NCBI GenBank assembly: GCA_025210735.1
Contig: JAOARD010000011.1
Location: 1 to 64,000, forward strand
Direction: 5' to 3'
Source of the DNA: Bacteroidales bacterium
Lineage (GTDB): Bacteria > Bacteroidota > Bacteroidia > Bacteroidales > UBA6680
DNA: 64,000 bases
How positions within the stretch are numbered: position 1 is the first letter of the stretch; every line of letters begins with the position of its first letter. Below the pieces are notes generated by a model that was given only the letters and a program-made list of their open reading frames with translations, did not search any database and was not told the DNA's origin. Position numbers and translations under genes: made by a program. Below are positions 54,544 to 63,400 of this stretch, in pieces.

Positions 54544-55731
54544 ATGAACTATATATTCTTTGATGATAGTGCGTCAGACAACCTGTTACCTCTTACGTTT
54601 ACACGCCCGGTGGCAGAACTAAGAATAGGTATAACCACTATAAGAGAGAAATGGGAGAGAGAATTATCTGCTAAAATATCCTTTATAACAAAGGATTACC
54701 TTTCAGAGAAGTTTAAACTTGTAGAGGCAGATGATAATATACTTATTAACGGCTCAATTGTTCCTAATGATATGCTTGTTAATACGGTATGTGCTCTTGA
54801 ACCAGACAGTTTGTTGTTTGCAGAAGATAAAATAATAGCTGTAAGGTTAGGTCAGGATAAACTGTCAACATTTAGTATTGATAACCTTGATGGATTAAAA
54901 AAAACAGAATTGTCAAAAGATGACTTTATATCTGTTGAGAACCCTTGGGATCTGTTCGCTATGAACGATAAGGTTCTTCGTTACGATTTTGAAAAGATTA
55001 CGGCTGGAAGAGAATCAATGCCAATTAGCGAAACAAACAGAGTTATAGGTGCTGAGAATATATTTATTGAAGAGGGTGCAAAAGTTGAATGTGCTATAAT
55101 AAATGCAGAAACAGGGCCTGTTTATATAGGTAAAGATGCAGAGGTGATGGAGGGTTCAATTGTAAGAGGACCATTTGCTTTATGCGATCACTCTGCACTT
55201 AAACTAGGAGCTAAAATATATGGTGCTACCACAATAGGACCACATTCAAAAGTAGGGGGAGAGGTTAATAACTCTGTTATCTTAGGATATAGCAATAAAG
55301 CTCACGACGGTTTCTTAGGAAACTCCGTAATAGGAGAGTGGTGTAATCTGGGTGCAGATTCAAATAACTCAAACCTTAAGAATAACTATGCAGAGGTAAG
55401 ACTATGGAATTACCCGAAACAGCGTTTTGTACATACAGGACTGCAATTCTGTGGCTTAATAATGGGCGATCACTCAAAATGCGGAATTAACACAATGTTT
55501 AACACTGGTACCGTGGTTGGTGTTAGTGCAAATATATATGGATCAGGCTTCCCTCGTAACTACGTTCCATCGTTTTCATGGGGTGGAGCACACGGATTTG
55601 TAGATTTTAGTATAAAGAAAGCTTTTGAGGTTGCTGGTAAGGTTATGGCTCGCAGAGGAATCGATTTTGATGAGACTGAACAGAATATTTTAACACATAT
55701 TTATAACGAGACAACACAACATAGAAAGTAG
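54544..55731 (+). CDS. GlmU-like sugar nucleotidyltransferase/acyltransferase
   Basis: A 395-residue two-domain protein. The N-terminal 190 residues resemble a sugar-nucleotidyltransferase fold (FFDDSASDNLLPLTFTRPVA). The C-terminal part is a left-handed beta-helix with hexapeptide-type repeats (VIGAENIFIEEGAKVE, VYIGKDAEVMEGSIVRGPFA, IGPHSKVGGEVNNSVILGYS). This matches Bacteroidota proteins annotated as GlmU family. The N-terminal GxGTRM signature of true GlmU is absent, so the nucleotidyltransferase activity is doubtful. It may act in UDP-GlcNAc or another activated-sugar route. Single gene. Confidence 0.8.
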   Translation: MNYIFFDDSASDNLLPLTFTRPVAELRIGITTIREKWERELSAKISFITKDYLSEKFKLVEADDNILINGSIVPNDMLVNTVCALEPDSLLFAEDKIIAVRLGQDKLSTFSIDNLDGLKKTELSKDDFISVENPWDLFAMNDKVLRYDFEKITAGRESMPISETNRVIGAENIFIEEGAKVECAIINAETGPVYIGKDAEVMEGSIVRGPFALCDHSALKLGAKIYGATTIGPHSKVGGEVNNSVILGYSNKAHDGFLGNSVIGEWCNLGADSNNSNLKNNYAEVRLWNYPKQRFVHTGLQFCGLIMGDHSKCGINTMFNTGTVVGVSANIYGSGFPRNYVPSFSWGGAHGFVDFSIKKAFEVAGKVMARRGIDFDETEQNILTHIYNETTQHRK

Positions 55732-55754
55732 ATATTTGTTGATATAGATATATT

Positions 55755-55797
55755 GAGTCATTATTTAATTAAATAGTGACTCTTTTTATTTTTTGGC
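55755..55797 (+). terminator. Terminator after the GlmU-like gene
   Basis: GAGTCATTATTTAATT/AAATAGTGACTC stem followed by TTTTTATTTTTT. The last Ts merge with a sigma-54-like site. Confidence 0.88.
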
Positions 55798-55810
55798 ATA
55801 CCAATTGTCT
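55793..55810 (+). promoter_or_regulatory. Candidate sigma-54 promoter before lon
   Basis: TTGGCAT-ACCAA-TTGT: perfect -24 half, -12 half with T for C, GG and G ten bases apart. The lon ATG is about 65 bases downstream. Confidence 0.5.
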
Positions 55811-55874
55811 TTATCAAGTCTGTACTTTAGAACATTAAAGTCCTGACAAAATGACACGAAACGATTAGATATTT

Positions 55875-58337
55875 ATGGGAGATAGAAAAGAAGACATAAA
55901 AATAGCAGATATATTTCTTTCAGGTAAAAATGATGATGCTGACTACATTCCTCTTATCACGGAGGATGATGAAGACGCTTTAGGCAACTCATTTGTACCT
56001 GCAGAACTGCCAATATTACCACTCCGAAATACAGTTTTATTTCCTGGAGTTATATTACCAATTACAGTTGGTAGAGATAAATCACTAAAACTTGTACGCG
56101 AGGCATATGCAAACGATAAAATTATTGGTGCAGTAGCACAAAAAGATGCATATGTAGAGGAGCCTGAAGTTGACGATATAGAGAGAATTGGTACTGTAGC
56201 TCAGATCATAAAGATTTTAGAGATGCCTGATGGCAGTACATCAATAATAATACAGGGTAAGCGCAGATTTGAGATTACAAATATGGTTAATGAAGAGCCA
56301 TATTTCAGAGCGGCTGTTCAGCCACTGTCAGAGAGCAAACCTGTTGAAAAATCACCACGATTTGATGCTATTATTGGTTCGTTAAAAGATCTGTCACTTA
56401 AGATAATTAAGCTATCGGCAAACATACCTTCTGAGATATCTTTTGCAGTTAAAAATATAGAGAGCTCTACATTTCTGGTAAACTTTATATCATCAAATAC
56501 CGATATAAATGTTGAGGAGAAACAAGAGCTGTTAGAGATAGACAGTTTAGAGGACAGAGGTTATAAACTTCTTGAATATCTTACTAAAGAGGTACAGTCT
56601 CTTGAACTTAAAAAGGATATTCAATCTAAAGTAAAGACAGAGCTTGATACGCAACAACGCGAATATATGCTTCATCAGCAGATGAAGACCATTCAGGATG
56701 AGTTAGGCGGAAGTCCGGCTGATCAGGAGGTTGAAGAGCTTAGAGAGAAAGCTGCTGATAAGAAATGGGATGAAGAGACTGCAAAAGTATTTGACAAGGA
56801 GTTGTCTAAACTCAGCAGAATGAATCCTGCTGCAGGAGAGTACTCTGTACAGATAAATTACCTGCAAACACTTGTTGATCTGCCTTGGAGCGAATATACA
56901 GATGATAACTTTGACCTTAAGAATGCAGAGAGTGTTCTTGACAGAGACCATTTTGGACTTGAGAAGGTTAAAGACAGAATACTTGAGCACCTTGCTGTAC
57001 TTAAGTTAAAAGGCGACCTTAAATCACCTATAATCTGTCTGTACGGACCTCCGGGGGTTGGAAAAACATCGCTGGGTAAATCTATAGCAGACTCACTTGG
57101 CAGAAAATATGTAAGAATGTCACTTGGTGGTCTGCATGATGAGTCAGAAATAAGAGGACACAGAAAAACATATATAGGGGCAATGCCGGGACGTATTATA
57201 TATAATATAAAAAAGGCAGCAAGCTCTAATCCGGTATTTATACTTGATGAAATTGATAAGATAGGAAAAGATGTTCATGGCGATCCTGCATCTGCTCTTT
57301 TAGAGGTACTGGATCCGGAGCAGAACAATGCATTCCACGATAACTACCTTGAGCTTGATTACGATCTGTCTAAGGTTATGTTTATTGCTACAGCCAATAA
57401 CATTGGTACAATACAACCTGCCCTTAGAGATCGTATGGAGATGATTGATGTTAGTGGTTACATTGTTGAAGAGAAGATTCAGATTGCGTTACGTCACCTG
57501 TTACCAAAGCAACTTGAGGCACATGGGGTAAAGGAGGAGCAACTATCATTAACATCGGCTGCTATTGAGTATATTATAGAGAATTATACACGTGAATCGG
57601 GTGTAAGATCACTTGATAAGCAGATAGCTAAGATTGCTCGTGTAACTGCAAAACGCATTGCGTACGAAGAGGAGTATGAAACAACAGTTGATGTTGAACA
57701 TATAAGAGATATTCTTGGTGTAGAGAAATTCTCACGCGATAAGTATCAGGGAAATGAGTACGCAGGAGTTGTTACCGGACTTGCATGGACTGCTGTAGGT
57801 GGCGATATTCTTTATATTGAGACAAGCCTAAGTAAAGGAAAAGGAAAACTTACACTTACCGGAAACCTTGGCGATGTTATGAAAGAATCTGCTGTAATTG
57901 CTCTTGAGTACATAAAAGCAAATGCAGATAAGCTGAATATAGACTATAAGGTGTTTGATAACTGGAATGTTCATGTTCACGTACCAGAGGGCGCAATACC
58001 AAAAGATGGTCCATCCGCAGGAATCACAATGGCAACATCGCTTACCTCGGCACTTACACAGCGCAAGGTTAAGAAAAATATTGCAATGACGGGAGAGATT
58101 ACTCTTAGAGGAAAAGTATTACCTGTAGGAGGAATAAAAGAGAAGATTCTTGCTGCTAAGCGCGCCGGAATAAAAGAGATATTAATGTCTGTTGATAACA
58201 AAAAAGATGTTGAAGACATAAAAGACATATATCTTAAAGGACTTACATTTACATATGTTGAAGATGTAATGGATGTAATTGATAAAGCCCTTACAAAACA
58301 GAAGGTAAAAGATCCTATAAAGTTGGATGTTAACTAG
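55875..58337 (+). CDS. lon: ATP-dependent Lon protease
   Basis: An 820-residue cytoplasmic AAA+ serine protease for damaged and regulatory proteins. The N-terminal substrate domain (LPILPLRNTVLFPGVILPIT) is followed by a coiled region. The AAA+ module has Walker A GPPGVGKTS (about residue 391) and FILDEIDKIG. The Lon protease domain carries the Ser-Lys dyad: Ser714 in KDGPSAG and Lys757 in GGIKEK. Length and motifs are standard for LonA. Single gene with its own candidate sigma-54 promoter and a strong terminator. Confidence 0.98.
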   Translation: MGDRKEDIKIADIFLSGKNDDADYIPLITEDDEDALGNSFVPAELPILPLRNTVLFPGVILPITVGRDKSLKLVREAYANDKIIGAVAQKDAYVEEPEVDDIERIGTVAQIIKILEMPDGSTSIIIQGKRRFEITNMVNEEPYFRAAVQPLSESKPVEKSPRFDAIIGSLKDLSLKIIKLSANIPSEISFAVKNIESSTFLVNFISSNTDINVEEKQELLEIDSLEDRGYKLLEYLTKEVQSLELKKDIQSKVKTELDTQQREYMLHQQMKTIQDELGGSPADQEVEELREKAADKKWDEETAKVFDKELSKLSRMNPAAGEYSVQINYLQTLVDLPWSEYTDDNFDLKNAESVLDRDHFGLEKVKDRILEHLAVLKLKGDLKSPIICLYGPPGVGKTSLGKSIADSLGRKYVRMSLGGLHDESEIRGHRKTYIGAMPGRIIYNIKKAASSNPVFILDEIDKIGKDVHGDPASALLEVLDPEQNNAFHDNYLELDYDLSKVMFIATANNIGTIQPALRDRMEMIDVSGYIVEEKIQIALRHLLPKQLEAHGVKEEQLSLTSAAIEYIIENYTRESGVRSLDKQIAKIARVTAKRIAYEEEYETTVDVEHIRDILGVEKFSRDKYQGNEYAGVVTGLAWTAVGGDILYIETSLSKGKGKLTLTGNLGDVMKESAVIALEYIKANADKLNIDYKVFDNWNVHVHVPEGAIPKDGPSAGITMATSLTSALTQRKVKKNIAMTGEITLRGKVLPVGGIKEKILAAKRAGIKEILMSVDNKKDVEDIKDIYLKGLTFTYVEDVMDVIDKALTKQKVKDPIKLDVN

Positions 58338-58356
58338 TTTTTTTAATAATAATAAC

Positions 58357-58387
58357 AATGGCGTATATTTTTATACGCCATTTTTTT
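58357..58387 (+). terminator. Terminator after lon
   Basis: AATGGCGTATA/TATACGCCATT stem, then seven T. A reading frame starting at 58358 lies in this hairpin and is not a start. Confidence 0.93.
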
Positions 58388-58394
58388 GTAAAAT

Positions 58395-58483
58395 ATGAAA
58401 CGAAGCATGAAAATAGTCATTCAGAATACGAGAATGATTATTATGCGAAGTTCTACCAGGATATTGAAAAGAAAAATAATAAG
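58395..58483 (+). repeat. Leader element, copy 7 (before the FISUMP lipoprotein)
   Basis: It starts ATGAAACGAAGCATGAAAAT only eight bases after the lon terminator T-run. It contains ATTATGCGAAGTTCTACC at the place of the right-half core and ends at the ATG at 58484 after 89 bases. A small open frame beginning at 58395 stops at a TGA that overlaps that ATG. Confidence 0.7.
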
Positions 58484-59719
58484 ATGAAGGTAAGGTTTGG
58501 AGTGATTGTTTTGGGAATGATTGTTATTTCTCAAATATTTGTAGGTTGTAAAAAGGATGATGAGAATAAGATGCCAACTTGTTCAATTAGTTTGTCTGAT
58601 CAGACAGGAAAGATTGAAAAAGGTTTGAGTATTACAATTGAGTTAAGAGCTAATGATTCTGATGGAAAAATAGTTATGCAACAACTATTTATTGATGGTG
58701 TAAAAAAGGAAATACCAGATAATGGTAACTATGTTTGCAATACAGATAACTATCAGACAGGAAATCATAATATTGAGTTTGTGGTATTTGATAATGATGG
58801 AGCTACTTCTTCTAGCAATATAAACTTTGAGATTATAAAGGCTACAACAATTCCTGTAGTATCAACAAAAGATGTTACTGAGATTAAGAAGACATCTGTA
58901 AAGTGTGGAGGAATTGTTAAGAGTGATGGAGGAAAAGAGATTTCTGAGAGAGGAATTTGTTGGGGGTTAAATTCTAATCCTACTGTTGCAGACAACAAAC
59001 TAATTGATAATGGTGGAGAGGATGATTTTGAAACTGTAATAAGTGGGTTGGCAGAAAATACAAAATATTATGTTAGATCTTTTGCAAAAAATGAAAAAGG
59101 TGTTGCATATGGAAATGAAATATCATTTACAACTTTATCTGGCGAAAATATGGTTACTGACTATGAAGGTAATGTTTATAGAACTGTAAAAATAGGTAAT
59201 CAGACATGGATGGCTGAGAATTTACGATCTAAGAAATACTCGGATGGTACTGCAATATCAGAAGTTTATGCCTATGGTGGTAATGAAGATATTGTTGTAA
59301 CATATGGTAGACATTATACATGGAAAGCTGCAATGAGAAATTCTGTTACAGAGAAAACTCAGGGAGCTTGTCCTACAGGTTGGCATGTACCATCTGCTGA
59401 TGAGTGGGATGAAATGATAACATTATTAGGAGGAAATGATGTTGCAGGAGGAAAGCTTAAAGAAACAGGAACAGACTATTGGAATGCACCAAATGTTGGA
59501 GCTGATAATAGTAGCGGGTTTTCAGCAGTAGGAGCAGGTCTTGTAAAATCAGGTTCTGAGGGAAATTTAAAAACATGGGCATACTTCTATTCAAGTACAA
59601 GATTAGAGGATTATAATAATGGATATAGCTACCAGATCCCTGCAAAAAAATCAATTATAGATAAAAGTAATGGATTTGCAACTTGGGATGCTATGTCTAT
59701 CAGATGTGTTAAGGATTAA
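58484..59719 (+). CDS. Secreted lipoprotein with FISUMP domain
   Basis: A 411-residue lipoprotein with lipobox FVGC (Cys near residue 21) followed by KKDDENK, the charged pattern of surface lipoproteins. A PKD/FnIII-like region (about residues 30-120) precedes a fibronectin-type repeat with ERGICWGLNSNPTVADNKL and YYVRSFAKNEKGVAYGNEIS. The C-terminal 190 residues are the FISUMP domain (YRTVKIGNQTWMAENLRSKK, GACPTGWHVPSADEWDE, AMSIRCVKD). The function of FISUMP is unknown. I placed the start at 58484 because the preceding 42 codons cover the lon terminator and a leader element. Confidence 0.82.
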   Translation: MKVRFGVIVLGMIVISQIFVGCKKDDENKMPTCSISLSDQTGKIEKGLSITIELRANDSDGKIVMQQLFIDGVKKEIPDNGNYVCNTDNYQTGNHNIEFVVFDNDGATSSSNINFEIIKATTIPVVSTKDVTEIKKTSVKCGGIVKSDGGKEISERGICWGLNSNPTVADNKLIDNGGEDDFETVISGLAENTKYYVRSFAKNEKGVAYGNEISFTTLSGENMVTDYEGNVYRTVKIGNQTWMAENLRSKKYSDGTAISEVYAYGGNEDIVVTYGRHYTWKAAMRNSVTEKTQGACPTGWHVPSADEWDEMITLLGGNDVAGGKLKETGTDYWNAPNVGADNSSGFSAVGAGLVKSGSEGNLKTWAYFYSSTRLEDYNNGYSYQIPAKKSIIDKSNGFATWDAMSIRCVKD

Positions 59720-59740
59720 GGTAAAATATAATTACAACAG

Positions 59741-59769
59741 AAGCCACTCTGTGCAGGAGTGGCTTTCTT
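59741..59769 (+). terminator. Terminator after the FISUMP lipoprotein
   Basis: AAGCCACTC/GAGTGGCTT stem followed by TTCTT. Confidence 0.75.
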
Positions 59770-60481
59770 ATATGTATACCCTTTAACTGCTCTGTTTTCG
59801 AATTTTTGATTGCTTTATTCTAAAAGGTTAGTTTTTTCGAAAAAATTAATCAATTTTTCAAATTTTTAACTCTATAACCACTTATGACTGACTTTGTAAT
59901 CATTAAGTCAGGTGATTATGGAGTTGTGTTTCTGAAATGTAATACGAGGGATGTTACAAAATGTTTATTTGTTGTAAACACATTGTAATATTACAATCAA
60001 TAACCATTTATATATACGAATAAAAAAAATATAATTTTTTCTGTTAGTATAGTGTTATGTATTTTAATATCTGTTAAACCGATAGAGTGTTGTCTAAATA
60101 ACAATGTATCATAACAATATATATTGTTAGAGTAGGTGTGTAGATATATTGTTGTTGTTAAAAATTAAATATTGAGATATATAAAATAACATTAATTACA
60201 CTAACGGTTGTTTATTTTTTAAATAATATGTGTATATTGCAAACGTAAAACATGAAACATATCAGATAAATTTGCGGTTTAATATCAGTTTAAACCATTG
60301 ATAACATAACTTTACTGCTTCAGATTAATGCATAATAGTCTCTGTTTTAACTTTATAGTTACTATTTGTGTAAAGTGATATCTCTGTTACTCAGAGTATT
60401 CATATATTAATATATTCCATACTGTATAAATAATTATTTAGGTTGTAGAGAGATTCCTAATTATTAATTTATATATAAACA
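59770..60481. other. Long AT-rich gap before the PA14 gene
   Basis: About 710 bases with no supported gene, the largest gap of the window. It contains a cluster of TTACAA/TTGTAA half-sites at 59954-59996. Otherwise it is low-complexity AT-rich DNA. A promoter for the downstream gene was not clearly identified. A small RNA could be hidden here but I cannot show one. Confidence 0.5.
59954..59997. promoter_or_regulatory. Operator-like cluster of TTGTAA/TTACAA sites
   Basis: TTACAA at 59954, TTGTAA at 59972, TTGTAA at 59983 and TTACAA at 59991. The last two form a perfect 16-base palindrome ATTGTAATATTACAAT at 59982-59997. The arrangement looks like binding sites for a dimeric regulator; none is identified. 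Confidence 0.4.
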
Positions 60482-63400
60482 ATGAAAACACTTTTATTTT
60501 TAGGCGGATCATCCCGATCCCGCCATCGCTTAAGTACATGCAAAATTGTATTTATGGCATTATTACTACTTACACCTTTGGGTGTTAGTGCGCAAAGTCA
60601 ATCAAGCGGTCATCCATTAACAATCACGCAGCAGGAGACCGATAATGACTACATAATAAAGTACAGAGTTAGTATGCCAAATGGCTTTGGTCGTTGTGGT
60701 GGGGTAGAGTGGCATAAGTCAGTTGCTATCCGGAAAGATGGCTCTAGTCTTGTTGAATTTGGCTCGCATCAGGGAGGTTGGGGCGACAGAACAATTACTG
60801 TTACAGCTTATCCTGGTGCAGCCAAAAATTATGGTGCAAAGTACTACTCGTCATCAACACTTTTTAACTGTCATAAGTGGAGTACATGGTATAGATACAT
60901 GCGTGCCAATAATCTTAAGCAACCGCTTAACTTCCGTCATCTGTATGAGGAAGAGAACAAGCAGGTTGTACTTACATGGGATAACGTAACAAATGTTCCT
61001 ACAGATAAGTACAAGATTAAGATTAAACGTACCGATCTTGGAACGGGAGATGTACGTAATATTGAGCTCAACGGAGGAACAGATCGGTATGTTGATAACA
61101 ACAACATTAAACCTCTAAAAAACTACAAGTATGAGATATGTACATATTTCAGAGGAGGATATAGTGTAACTGGTTATGGTAATGCTCCTGAGCGATACTC
61201 TAACTGGGTATCAATTAATGTTGAACTACCTGGTATTATAACTAATTTTGAGGTGGATACCAGGCGTACATCAATACAGTTTTCGTGGGATGTAAGAAAT
61301 ACTTACCACCACAATAAAAATCGTCTTGAGTACTTTGATGGTCTGCGTTGGACACTTGTAGAGGAGATGTCTGCAACAACAGACCAATATAACTGGTCAC
61401 CAACATTCACGCTTATTCCTGGCGAGAGTTATGAGTTCAGAGTACGTTCAATGAATGAACTGAGCGAGATTCAGAAACTATCAGGCGTTGGCGGACTGTC
61501 ATGTAACGGTGTTCTGAGCGGACATGTTAAAATTAAGGATAGTGAGAAGGGAGTGCCTAACGTGCCTGTTAATATTGCAGCAGATGTTGTTAGTAGTGCA
61601 TATGTAAACTATAAGTACTATGAGTTTCCAAGCTCTAACACAAGTGGTACTGTTGATAAGCTAAACTCTCTTACTCCCGTAAAATCTGGTGTAGTATCAA
61701 ATTTCTCAATAGCACCACGTAACCGTAACGACTATTTTGGGTTTATATTTGAAGCTAAGATTCATATAGAGACTGCTGGTAACTATACATTCTATACAAG
61801 ATCAGATGATGGTAGTAAACTGTTTATCAATGGAAATATTGTTGTGAGTAACGATGGTACACATCCAATGGAGGAGCGTAGTGGATCTGTAAATTTACCA
61901 GAAGGATATCATACAATTAAAGTATCGGTATTTGAGAATGCCGGAGGCGAAGGCCTTGAGGTAAAATATGCCGGTCCGGGTATATCTAAGCAGAAGATAC
62001 CTAGTGCAGTACTGTGTAAACATCAGGCAGTTTCATACGATATAACTACCGATGAGGAGGGGTACTTCTATGTAGATGAGATATTCTATGGTGAAGAGAC
62101 AAAATTCACAATAACAACAAACAACGATTCTGATATTCGTCCGTCTAAGAACGAGCGTACTCTTTCGGTATCTGATTATAAACAAGATAATGTTCGTTTT
62201 GAGGATTTCTCTTCTAAATCGGTATTTGGTAGAGTACTTATTGGAGAGTGTGCAATAAAAGATGCATATGTAATGTTTAACGGCGAGAAGCAGACAACAC
62301 AATCTGCAGCCGACGGATCATTTGAGTATGTAATTCAGGCACCTAATCCAAGTGATGCAAATACACTATCTGTGTTCTACAAGAGTCACGAGTTTTCAGG
62401 AACTATAGATCTTGACCTTGCAACAGATGTAGAGAACAGAAATAACCCTCACATATTCCGTGATATACAAAAAGATACACTTATTCTTTCTGTATTCTCA
62501 GGTTGTGATAAACCTATAGCAGACGGTGCGGTTGTTGAGCTGTTTACAGCAAACGAATCAGGTAATATCTGTAAAACAATGGATATTACCCTTGACGAAA
62601 CAGGTATTGATACACTATACCTTCCTGCTGCAAAATATACAGCACGTGTAAAAGACCTTATAATAAATCAGGTTCCGCAGGACGATCAGCGATATATTGA
62701 CTTCCTGAATGTAAAACCAAACATAATTGGGGCAATGGGAGAGTTAACAGTTGATCTTACAAAACGCGATACTGTTAAGAAAAGAGAGATAAAAGTTATT
62801 AACGCTGAGGAGAATGAGTATCAAATTATAGATAAAGTAATTGCTATAAACCTTGTTAAAGCTCCGTTTGTATATCGTCAGAGTATCGACTTTAAGATAG
62901 AAGATCCGTTCTGGAACAATCCTACATGTACACATGAGGTAATTGATAACGGAGAAACAAAAACCGAGTCGGTATTTGTTATGGATCAGCAGAGTGAGTA
63001 TAGCAGTAAGTTTAAACTTGATGAGTACTATGATTACTATGTGCTTAGAAAACACAGATGTGGTGTTGATTCTGCAAGTCTGTTTATAACAGATAACATA
63101 TCAGACAGAGATCAGACAGAACGTACAATTATTGATGGTACGTTGGCATACACTATAAATCCGGGAGAGGCTAACATAGAAGGAGACTGGAACAAACCTC
63201 ATGCATTCCAGAAAAACCTTGCAGTTACAGCCCGTGTACCAAACTACAAAAAAGATATATTTGCACAGCGATGGGCACTTGTAACCGGAGATAAAATTCT
63301 TGAACCTACATTTATAACAGGCGATGTTCATATGCCTCAGTATATACTTCATGATCCTCCGGGAGATGCCAGTTTTGCATACCTTGAGAAAGGGTCATCA

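Noticed and set aside
58358-58483. N-terminal extension of the FISUMP protein
   Set aside because: These 42 codons cover the lon terminator hairpin and a leader element. A lipoprotein signal begins at 58484.
59770-60481. Small RNA or riboswitch in the long gap before the PA14 gene
   Set aside because: No known riboswitch core or convincing terminator-ended structure could be read. Only the palindromic half-sites are noteworthy.
60723-60989. Open frame inside the PA14 gene in another frame
   Set aside because: The long frame from 60482 has a signal peptide, recognisable domains and 1173 codons without a stop. The short one is a shadow.
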